From the NCBI GenBank assembly GCA_019400425.1, contig JAFREE010000005.1, positions 186,001-250,000 of the forward strand: a stretch of 64,000 bases of DNA, in the 5' to 3' direction. Origin of the DNA: Hymenochaete sp. R1. Its lineage: Eukaryota > Basidiomycota > Agaricomycetes > Hymenochaetales > Hymenochaetaceae. The translations under genes and the position numbers were made by a program. Each line of letters opens with the position of its first letter. Position 1 is the stretch's first letter. The notes beneath the pieces were generated by a model, which did no database searches, was not told the DNA's origin, and worked only from the letters and a program-made list of their open reading frames with translations. Positions 1 to 9,199 of this stretch are shown here, piece after piece.

Positions 1-129
1 ATCCTGCAACGAGAACAAATACTCGAAGTCGGAAGAAAGGTTCACCTCTCCGGCGGCGATTCTGTTGACTAGCGATTCTTGGAGTTTCCGAATAGGTTTC
101 GGACCCACTTCGGTGAGAGTGTCAGTCAT
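1..129 (-). CDS. MLH1: MLH1 DNA mismatch repair protein, 5' end only
   Basis: The reverse strand reads from an ATG at 129 into 28 residues that include IRKLQESLVNRIAAGE. This matches the start of MutL-type GHKL ATPases of the MLH1 branch, whose hallmark is I-R-x-L-x-x-x-V-V/I-N-R-I-A-A-G-E-V. The Glu of the ATP-site motif I lies just beyond, outside the window. A donor GTGAAC at 45-44 follows the last codon, so exon 1 is 129-46 and bases 1-45 are the start of intron 1. MLH1 acts in the nucleus as a MutL-alpha subunit in post-replicative mismatch repair and meiotic crossing over. It shares a promoter with the divergent RING/RRM gene at 597. The family is clear; MLH1 rather than another MutL paralogue rests on the N-terminal residues alone. 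Confidence 0.8.
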   Translation of the reverse strand, partial: MTDTLTEVGPKPIRKLQESLVNRIAAGEVNLSSDFEYLFSLQD

Positions 130-596
130 GAAACGTCAGTTGTCTATCTCCTCGAAGCAGTAGTTCCTAGTTCTTGTGGTTATGGAGTGAATAAGTGAGA
201 ATGCGCATGGCGGGCTATGGCAAAAGAAAAAAGAAGAAGAATTTGTTGCAGCGCGACGCGTCTCTTAAAAATCGCGCTTTGTAAGGAATATCGTGACGCG
301 TCCACGTGACATATAAAATACAGAGATGTCTTTCTCACTTGAAGATGTGGCTGATGGTTAGAATCGACTTTTCTTCGCTGAAAAGAAATAAAAATCAAAT
401 GTTTGGGGTGAAAGTCTGTGCGTGTTAGGGTAGGCTTGTGGCGTAAGTAAACAAGAAAGGGAAATGTTTGGTCGCGCGTCGATCACGTGAGTTGAATTTG
501 ACTTGAATTCGTTGCTGTTTCCAGCTCTTTTCTTGTCCTCCAGCGCTCTTTCCTCTCGACCACCACCATCCACCACGCGACTGTTCCCTTCTCTCA
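130..596. promoter_or_regulatory. Divergent promoter between MLH1 and the RING/RRM gene
   Basis: This 467-bp spacer separates two divergent start codons. It carries two ACGCGT sites (256-261 and 296-301), the MCB core bound by MBF at G1/S in yeasts, and two CACGTG E-box palindromes (303-308 and 484-489). G1/S control would suit a mismatch-repair gene. The sites are seen in the sequence; their use is inferred. No clear TATA box was found. Confidence 0.5.
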
Positions 597-3500
597 ATGT
601 CCAGCGCCACTCATGAATCCGTCGCTGCGTCGCCAAAGACAATGAGATCAGTCTCAGCGTCTGAGCGTCGTCCCTTCGCTCCCGTCACTCCTCAACGTAA
701 CAATCGTGGTCTCAAAACACGCGTCGCGTCGTCTCCACTATCGCCCGCGAACTCGACTTCTACCGCCATCACCAGTCCTTTTACTCCTATTACGAATATT
801 TACTCTTCAGCTTCGTCTGTCGTATCTCCAGATTCGTCTGTTTCAACCAAAATCGGCTTTTCGCCAGAGTCCATCAAATCAAAGGGCAGGAGTGCAAGTG
901 TCGCAGATGCTACGCACAACTGGAGGTCTCGTGCGAAGGAAAATGGGATCAAAGTTGCCAACGACGAAGTTTCTTATGGTGAAGAAATTTCGCTGTTTGA
1001 GTTATTTTATGTGGTCGTGATCGCTTACGTACCTCGCTGTTCAGCTAACGCACTCACTCTGAGCTCACCAAAAGGTGCGTTTAATTGTGCTGCGCAGTCC
1101 GTGCAACCACTGACTCGGCCAAAGACAACATTCCTTCTTCATTTCTTTCCACGCATAAACGACCGCGTCAAGCTCTCTTCCAAACCAATTCCTCTGATAG
1201 CACATCATTCATCACTCCTCTCACCTCCCGCATTGCCACTCAGGAAGAGTTTTTAGAATCATTCCCATCATCGATTTCCTCAGCCCTTTTAAATACTCCG
1301 GAGTCCGCTCGATCAAACTCCGGCTCTTTCAACGTTGTAACGCCTTCACCTAGGTCCTCACAAGCGATTGTACAGCGCCTTCGTCAACGCGGGTGCGTAA
1401 CTGACCCAGCGCGACCAAGAAAGAGACAAGTTTCTGGTCCATTACATGTACGCATGCATACACGTCTAATGATAGCAACCTTATCATGTTCATCTGTTGT
1501 TTCAGGGCCAAACCTTATTTGATATAGACGAAGATTCTCCGAGTGTCGGCCCTTACACTCAAGCTTTTGGATCTCCGATTACTTTGAGGAACGACCATAG
1601 ACAGACGGCGGTGAATGCAAAAAGAAGCGTATCTGCACCTTTTATTGCAGAACGCTTTTTCTCGGGCATTGAAGAAGAAGAAGAGGAAGACGAGTTTGAA
1701 GATGACGGTTTGCCTTCCGGACCGAGGCGTCGTGTTTCCCAAATGTCGCTCGGCTCCACCGCTGTCGGCTCCGAAGTTGCAGAGACGAAGGAAAAAATGG
1801 AAGATGTTTGCTCCGTTTGCTCTGCGATATCCACGCCCATGTCGACTCTCCTTCCCTGCGAACATTTGATATGCTCTGTCTGCCTTACTGGTGCGCTCAA
1901 CATCATCGGAGAGAAGGACTTGCGATGCGCAACGTGTGATGTTTCCGTGAAGGACTTCAAGCTTCTCTCGCCGTTGCCAGGGAAACTGTCAGTGCTAGAT
2001 GAACACTCTGACAAGTCTCAACCCGCGTCACCTCACGAAAACGGCACCCAGCAATATTCTTCTCTGTTGCCCAGCGCGTTTGAGGCACTTTCCTTGAAGG
2101 ACGCAGATTATCCTAGACAAAATAACGGAAATAAGTCACGAACTGTTTCCGGGTCCTCCGTCTCATCCAGTACATTTGGAATGGTTGCTACTGGTCAGGC
2201 TGTTTTGCGCATTGATAATGTGCCGTGGGTACGTGAATGGCCACTGGTATTAATGTCCTGCTAACAATCTGATCACCAAAAAGGATGTAACACCAGCGTC
2301 TCTCACAGAGTTCTTTTCTCCCCATAATGTCATCCGCGCACATGTTCTCTTGGACCCGAAAGGAAAGACACTTTCCCATGCATTCGTTGAGATACCAGCG
2401 TCCGACTCTAGAAATGCCCTGCGAGCCGTCCAAAACAAAAGCCTTGGTAAAGGTCGCCGACTTCGAGGAGTCACCGTGACCATGGCTAGCGAAAGCGAGC
2501 TTATGCGTGCCGTATGTTTCAACATTTTACTTTCATCATTTATATTCGCTGAATGCTCTTCTACATAGTTGTTCCCTAGCTGGTTGGGAGGCTTCGAAGG
2601 TTCTCACCCTACACTTGATGGTCTTGAACGAGGAGCTATGATCCGTACTTTGGAGAATGGTTTAATTACCCTTGGTGAAATTGATGGACTTATTGCGCTC
2701 ATGAAAAATCCAAAAGTGAGTGACTGGCACTTTCCCCTTGATGAGATACATACTCAACCAAGATTAAGTCTCATTTCTTAAAAGTTCCAACGCTCCCCTT
2801 CTCTTCTCTTTCCTCCGTCCTGGCGAAGTTCCCTGCTGACGGCGACAACCGTGTTTTCTGGAGTAAGAAATTGCGTGATGTACTTTACGGTATGTTATGT
2901 CTTCTTAGTTAGGTCAAGGCTGACTATATGCGCATTTATCTCTACTATCACTGGTACAGACTTAACGAACGGTAGGCTTTTATATTCTTGCATTCGCGAA
3001 TATCGTCTGATGCATTATGTAGCTGCTTGTGACTTACTCGTAGAGCGGATTAATACTGAGCTTCATGATCAGCGTGTTTTAGAAGACGTATTAGGGACTG
3101 CCACAGAAACTTGCCGTGAGTAAACTTCGCTCATTTTCTATTAAAATCAAACATCTAAAATAAATTTTCAGTGTTTTCTGACGTGCAACGCCATGGCTTA
3201 TTTGAGAGGGTGGCCAGCGCCATCGCGAATAAAGGCGGCCATCTGTCGTGCATGCCACCTAATTCTGTCTTTTCATCTGTTCTTTCACCAGCTTCTTCGC
3301 AGTGCGATGATTCTCTGGTCCCTGAGGATAGCGCTTCCACATTGTCGACATCTTCCAGACAGATAAGCCACGATCAACGTTCGCTTGGAGTCGGACACCC
3401 ATCGAAGATATCTCGGAACGGAACCGATTCGAACCAGTTCAAGTACGCCGATAATTCATTTGGGCACTCTCTTCAGAATGGCATTGGAGGGCGCGGATTG

Positions 3501-3728
3501 CCCCACATGCTTAGCCCTACCTCGCCTCATCTAGGATTCCCAGGAATGAATTTAGGCTTGGGATTAGGTCAGCCGTTTGGCATGTCTACCCAGCAATCCC
3601 CAGCATCGTACAACGTGCTAGCCAACGAATTTGGAGTCGATCCAGCCATCGTCGCCGCCCTAGCTCAGCGTCTGTATACTAATCAGGCTGCGCCTCAAGA
3701 CCTCTTCTTTGGTAACGGACGGATGTAA
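597..3728 (+). CDS. RING-finger plus RRM protein, Ser-rich, 8 exons
   Basis: Eight exons join in frame: 597-978, 1098-1447, 1506-2228, 2284-2511, 2569-2719, 2785-2889, 2960-3115 and 3172-3728, giving 883 residues. The first 340 residues are Ser/Pro/Thr-rich and probably disordered. A C3HC4 RING lies near residues 346-388 (C-S-V-C, C-E-H-L-I-C-x2-C, C-A-T-C), after an acidic E/D run. An RRM starts near residue 475 (VLRIDNVPW) and continues into exon 4 (HAFVEI as the RNP1-strand region). The C-terminal third is helical, then Gly/Pro-rich. A RING with an RRM suggests an RNA-binding ubiquitin ligase. CNOT4/Not4 pairs the two domains but has an N-terminal C4C4 RING, so this is not an obvious Not4. 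The first intron (979-1097) is the least certain junction. Function is unknown; the domains are clear. Confidence 0.8.
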
Positions 3729-4714
3729 AGTCAGTATTTCGAGGCCATGGGTACACCGAGGCACATGCAATACTCTTTCGTTGTTCACTTTCAGGTTTTT
3801 TTTCGCTGCTCTTTCCCTTTCTTGTTACTGCACATCAATTATGCTTCATGCTTCAATCGGTCCCCATCCAACTTATATGCTGCTTATTGTCAGTGTTCGT
3901 CGACCTCAATATACCGGTTCTTGGTCGCACCTAACTGCCTCTTCCCGTCAAAAGTTCCTATTCTGCCTTTTCCGTTTACAGTATGCTACAGTCCCATATC
4001 GTACTTCTTCTTGGCCCTGCTTTTCGTTCTTCTGAGTTCGCGTTCGTGCATGGCACTTACTCGAGGTCGTTGGTGATGAGTGTTTTAGCAATGCTTTTCT
4101 TCTTTCTCTACGCTTCACGATATTATTCTATTCGCAATCACTGTAACAAACTTTGCAGTTCTACCTTTTTCTTTTCATTTTCTATCCATTTCGCACGCTT
4201 CGAACCTTCTCTCCTCGTAAGGAGGAATACATCAACAAATCACGTCCCTAGCATACAATCGCTGTTGTAACTTACTAGATCTCTGCTTTGTCGAATGAAA
4301 CACAAGCACAGCGAACTATTTTCATAAACCTAGGCATCGATGCCCGTAAGAGAGCAGTGCCTTTTGAAGTTCCTCAGACTTCAAAGTAGCTTGAGTTCGG
4401 CAGCAGCACATCTCAGCAGCCAAGCATCGTAAGTGCGGTGTGCCAAACAGAAATAAACTTGGGCGCAGTAGCACACAGCCTTCAAGCCGTCACCGAGATC
4501 TCCTGGACTGCATTCGAACCACGACTAGACGATTGGCTGCATATAGCTACGGGACTCGGGAGATGATTGATAGGATCAACTCATCAAATAACTATAAGTA
4601 GGAGATGTGCTTCACCGTGGCGGCTGCGTGTTGAGCGGGCGACGCTATCCCAACCTTTCTTTCACATTTTGACCGTTCACCAAGTACAATTCTGGTCTGG
4701 CAAGAACGAGCACG
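3729..4714. other. Intergenic: 3' region of RING/RRM gene and promoter of RTA1-like gene
   Basis: The stretch is T-rich with several open frames of about 100 codons (3709-4270). These are overlapping frames of pyrimidine-rich DNA with no domain signal. No gene or RNA was recognised. Confidence 0.5.
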
Positions 4715-6252
4715 ATGGTGAGCATGCTATTCGCCCGTTGTTGAATGCTCGTTTGACAAAGTACGTCTGATAGGCAGAAGATACGCTGTATGGATACACG
4801 CCCACCTTTTCTGTCTGTGCGACATTCATCGCGCTTTTCGCAGTTTCAGCGCGTAAGCGACAAGTCCTCATCATCGCAATGTTCTCGATCTTGCTGAAGC
4901 TTACCTGTACCACACTCAAGTTGTCCATGGATGTGAAGCCGTCGCTTTCAAGATGTATATCTTCCTCGGCCTTAGCTGCTTCTCCGCAGTCCTGGAGGTC
5001 ATTGGCTGGCTAGGACGCGCCCTTTCCTCAGCTGCGCCTAACGACCTCAACTACTACACCATCCAGTCAGTTTCATCTCACTCTATGTCTGCCTGTCTGT
5101 ACATCTTGACGAGCACTATTGTCTGACTGAACTGGTTGGTTCAAATCACTCGTGTGCGAACGTGGAAACAGGATCGTTGCTACCGTGATTGCGCCCACGC
5201 CGCTCCTCGCGTGCAACTTTCTCATACTGGGGAAGCTAATCAAATACCTGGGCGAACAGTATAGTCGTCTGTCTCCCAAGCTTTGTGAGTCATCCAGAGC
5301 TCTACAATTGGTCTCATTGTAGTCTGATGTGCCAATTATTGTGGTACACTGTCTTAGACTCTATCGTCTTTACTTCGGCGGTACGTTGTCGATTGGCAAC
5401 CGCGTGTGAGAACATTCTATATTTATGACTTGAAAACTAGGACATTGTTGCCCTTCTCATCCAAGCGTTCGGCGGCGCAAAAGCATCGAGCGCAGTGAGC
5501 AAGCACACCGATCCAGAACCGTGAGCAAAGTCCCTCGTCTTTCATCGCTTGCCTCCAGTATTGATGGTTCCCCGGGTCTGGCTTCTAATCAGAGGTGCGC
5601 ATATCATGCTGGTTGGCATCTTCATCCAAATGGTCGCCATTACTTTCTACGTAATCCTCGGCACGGAATTCTTCGTGCGTTATCATCTGCAGCGGCCAGC
5701 AAGGCTTCGTAGCTACCTACACGTCGACCCGGGAAAGAAGAGGATGGACCGGAAGATGAAGTTAATGATCGCCGGGCTTATTTTTAGCACCGTTTGTATC
5801 TTCATTCGGTATGTTTCATTCCTTCTGTTCCTGTCGGATGGATGTCGTTTCTAAGACTTTGGTAACCTTTTCGAAGAACTGTGTACCGGACGATCGAGCT
5901 CCTTAACGGCTTCACGGGAAGGATTATCCGCACTCAAATTTACTTCAGTGGGTATTTCCGCATTGAGGTTGTCAGCCTGACAGCACAATAACATACTCGC
6001 ACAGACATTCTCGATGGCCTCATGATTGTGCTTGCAAGCTACACGCTCAATTTCCTTCATCCCGGCCATCTTCTCTCCGAAGTGATCGCGGAAGAGAAGC
6101 GGGCGAAGTCCGAGGCAAAAGACAATAAATATAATGACCAGCTCCCTTTGAATCGGTTCGGTTCGTCTGATTATTCTCACCAATCAGATGCAAGGTTGTC
6201 GACGACTTCTTCAGTGCTGAAAGGAAGTTGGTTGAGCGTGGATCCGTTATAA
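4715..6252 (+). CDS. RTA1-like seven-transmembrane protein (lipid-translocating exporter family)
   Basis: Spliced by eye, the protein starts M-AEDTLYGYTPTFSV and carries the family landmarks: LEVIGWLGRALSS, the ILGKLI-LGEQYS segment, DIVALLIQAFGGAKAS, GAHIMLVGIFIQM, FFVRYHL, VYRTIELLNGFTGRI and the final helix DGLMIVLASYTLNFLHPG. RTA1-family proteins are fungal plasma-membrane or vacuolar seven-helix proteins linked to 7-aminocholesterol resistance, lipid translocation and stress. About seven introns are present. The start codon is cut off from the rest: an intron (4718-4773, GTGAGC to GATAG) follows the ATG directly. The junction near 4853-4899 (47 bp) is tentative because a family-like stretch lies inside it. 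The hydrophilic C-terminal tail after 6090 is probably cytosolic. The substrate cannot be told. Confidence 0.82.
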
Positions 6253-7303
6253 TGCTGATCTTTTTTTTCATTGATGGGACTTTCGGATGGACATTGAAAT
6301 GCTGTCGACTGTGCTGTTTTTATTCTAGATTCTCTTGTACTCTTCTCGTATTCACTTACTTTGGTCATATCATAAATGTATCGGGCGTATGGTTTCTTGG
6401 GCTTTGCGATGAAAGCTCTGGCAGTTGCATGATTAGGCAATAGCCAGCTTGAGGTCTATGTTACTTGGCTCAATTGAGATGTGCTCGATGGAGCCCATGT
6501 CGGATGGACGCAAACTGTTGTCGCTATGAATCGCCAGCTAACCCTCGCCAGAATTAGTGACCAGTCCTCATCCACGGCGAAGAGCTTGCACGCCTCTTCA
6601 GAATGCACAGCTATAGTCTTCATTTTCTCTGTTTCATTCATTCCAACTAAGCTATGTCATTTCCACTTTGCGCTCAGAGTGGCTGGTACATACTGTCAAT
6701 GTCAATGTAAGGCATGTGCCGAGGTGGCGCATACAGCGCTAGGGGATGCATTTATTTGATACACGACCGAGATCCGGAAAGGGAGGCGCTCGGTGAGCGT
6801 TGAGGCGATTGCCGTATGTGGTGAGAAATATAACGACGAAATGTATCATCCAAACTGGGGACTTATAGAGCCTATTCGAGTTGAGTCCATGGTTTGTGCA
6901 CAGGCTGTCGTTTGGTGTATTTGTTTCGGTTTATGTACGCCACAAATAGATGCAAACAAGTGAGTACCAGGACCAGGAATGCTGGTTCTAATACTGGATT
7001 CCATCTCTTATCAGCTGATTACGCTGAAAAAATGTTTTTTTCGGGGCACAATTATTTCTGTGGCCGTCGTCAATCCCACAGCTGACCCAACGGTGCCACT
7101 ATGGGCTTTGCCGTTCGCGCCAGCTGACGATGCCGAAGCTTACAATAAGTTGTAAAATTAGTTTTCGGACCTCCATCGGAATCTCATCTTATCATCCCAT
7201 ATAAACATTGACATTGACCCACTTTTCTTATCCCGCTTCCATGTCCTAAACGTGACTCTCGTCTGCAGCACACCGTATCGTTGTTGACCAACACTCACAT
7301 CCA
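6253..7303. other. Intergenic region with methyltransferase promoter
   Basis: No supported gene is visible. Short open frames (6481-6759, 6894-7085) show no family signal or splice pattern. A TATAAA at 7200-7205, about 100 bp before the next ATG, is a reasonable TATA box for the methyltransferase. Confidence 0.4.
7200..7205 (+). promoter_or_regulatory. TATA-box-like site upstream of the methyltransferase
   Basis: TATAAA lies 99 bp upstream of the ATG at 7304, a usual distance in fungal promoters. Only sequence and position support it. Confidence 0.35.
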
Positions 7304-8443
7304 ATGTCGGGCTCACGTTTGCCTTACTTGAAGTTGGACCCTAGTTTGTACGGACCGAAACCACATGAAGTTGAGTTTTTCAAGAGTCAGACAGGTATCG
7401 AAGACGATGAAGCGTTGAAAGCACATGTTATCGCTGTGCAGAAGGAGGCTTGGGAAGTGAGTCACCCACGGTTTCGTAGACATCGTATGGCAGGCTCAGC
7501 GCATGTTTGATTCACATTTGTTGGCCAGGTGGTGAATTACAGGTGCATACAGGCGTTTGGATTCATGACGTGAGGCGTCCATGATTGCGAGCCTTCTTGC
7601 CAGATGGCTCAAAACAAATTCAAAGGCTCAAAATCTCGCGGTTTCCGTGGTACGAGGAGTTTATGGCTTTGCCTAAGAATAGGCCGGACGCCATCTACCT
7701 TGACCTTGCTTGTTGCTGTGAATTATCTCTTCTGTCGAGCTCGAAGTGTCTTGTGATGACGTTTTCTTCCCTTTCAATGGTGTAGTTGGGAACGATGTCC
7801 GAAAAGCAGTCGCAGACGGATATCCCGTCCAGAATGCCATTGCTTCAGATATAAAACAAGGTTAGGATATTCGGATGTGTGTGGAGAGTGTGCTGTGCTC
7901 ACTTGGTCTCGCACAGAGTTCTGGGACCTAGGGCACAAGCTCTTCAACTCGACGCCCAGTTCATTTCCAGTACCGTTTATTCAAGGCAGTGTCCTTGACC
8001 CAGTTCATATTACACCTGCACCTCCTCACTACACGCCCCCAACAACACCCCGCCCGGGCCTTGCCTCCATTGAATCCTTGACGCCGCTCCAAGGACACGT
8101 TTCCGCTATTCATGTTTCTGCGTTCTTCCATCTCTTTCATAAAGAAGACCAACTCGCCGCTGTTAGAGCGATTGCATCCCTTTTATCGCCTGCTCCTGGA
8201 TCAATGATATTCGGAACCCACATGACGCGCGAGGAGTCCGGCGAAATGATACGCATGGCGTCCGGAGAAACGTTCTACGGTATTGGCCCGGCAGACTGGA
8301 AGGACCTCTGGAATGGTGAAGTCTTTAGGAAGGGAAGCGTGAGCGTTGAAGCGAGCTTTGCGGACTTTATTGAGTGGGGGGAGAAGGGCAACAATGATTA
8401 TGGCCTGAAACGTCCAATGCTGTGGTGCGTGAGGCGATTGTAA
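7304..8443 (+). CDS. Class I SAM-dependent methyltransferase, fungal AusD-like family
   Basis: Five exons (7304-7456, 7529-7569, 7626 to about 7719, about 7788 to 7860, about 7918 to 8443) give about 290 residues. The N-terminal PYLKLDPSLYGPKPHEVEFF, the central LDLACCFGNDVRK (the SAM-binding motif I region) and EFWDLGHKLFNSTP, HVSAIHVSAFFHLF and SPAPGSMIFGTH are typical of a methyltransferase family that is much expanded in Agaricomycetes and includes enzymes of meroterpenoid clusters. Here it stands alone, with no biosynthetic genes beside it, so a cluster role is not supported. The Cys-Cys-Phe-Gly of motif I is formed across a splice junction, which supports the model. Substrate unknown; probably cytosolic, with no signal peptide. 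Confidence 0.85.
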
Positions 8444-9199
8444 TTGGCGGATTTGTTCGGGCATCTGGTAGACGCTATGATCTGACGGAAGCAATGCCAT
8501 GATGGAGTTGTATGGTTACTGTCACTGTGACTTTTGTATATGTGAACCATAAGGATTGAATGGAAGTCTCTTTTTAATGGCGCTCACTTTATAGCTTTCG
8601 AACGCAGAGGCCTGCAAGGAATATGATATAACAAAACGAATTTGGCATTTCCATTTACGAATGAGCTGTAAGCAGAGCACGGGACCGCCACGAGACCATT
8701 CTACCTATAGTAAAGCGCCGCTGTCAGCGTATCCCGACGTGAGTCTCTGTTCAGAGCTGTGAGCCCTTGCGTGATAGACCAAATCAATCCCGAGCCAGTC
8801 AGTGCAATCATGATGATTCACTTGCTCTTTTGACTCAGACGTCTGTGTCTTCTTCCTTTTACGTGAGATTGAAAGGGCCGCATCAAGGCCGGAAACCAGC
8901 CGGCTGGCTCATCTCAGCTCGGAGTAGAAAGAAGAGAGCGGGCGTGTGCATGCTACGTCCGAGCCTCGTGTGTTAGAGTTTGAGTTTCCGAAGAAAGGAA
9001 GAATGAAGAAGCCTGCCCTTTACGAAAGTGTTCAATTGTGATTGGCGCCGTGGGAAACAATATAAAAAGGGTTCGCCTCGCGTAGTCGCGCTCAAACGCG
9101 TCGCGCCTCTCCTCCTACTCCTACCTACTTCATCCCTCCTCTGCCTTCCCCTTTCCGTTCTACTCGTCGTCGCATCTCGCTCGACGACGAACGAGGACA
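8444..9199. promoter_or_regulatory. Intergenic region; TATA box and MCB-like site before the SNF2 gene
   Basis: The proximal part holds TATAAAAA at 9061-9068, about 130 bp before the SNF2 start codon, and an ACGCGT at 9096-9101. The rest (8444-9000) shows no gene. ACGCGT also occurs in the MLH1 promoter, so the two genome-maintenance genes may share cell-cycle control; this is inference. Confidence 0.4.

Noticed and set aside
1075..1097. Possible 23-nt mini-intron GTGCGT...GCGCAG
   Set aside because: Too short for splicing. A longer intron with the same acceptor (979-1097) keeps the frame.
2913..2971. Well-formed frame VKADYMRIYLYYHWYRLNE
   Set aside because: Using it would need a 23-nt intron and breaks the next junction. 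An intron 2890-2959 with a CTGAC branch site and TACAG acceptor gives one clean frame into DLTNGRLLYSC and keeps the whole 883-codon model in phase.
3709..4270. Overlapping open frames of about 100 codons with hydrophobic content
   Set aside because: T-rich DNA after the stop codon of the RING/RRM gene; no splice pattern, no start context, no family motif.
5136..5150. GGTTCAAATC resembling a tRNA B box
   Set aside because: It lies inside an RTA1 intron; no matching A box, acceptor stem or cloverleaf.
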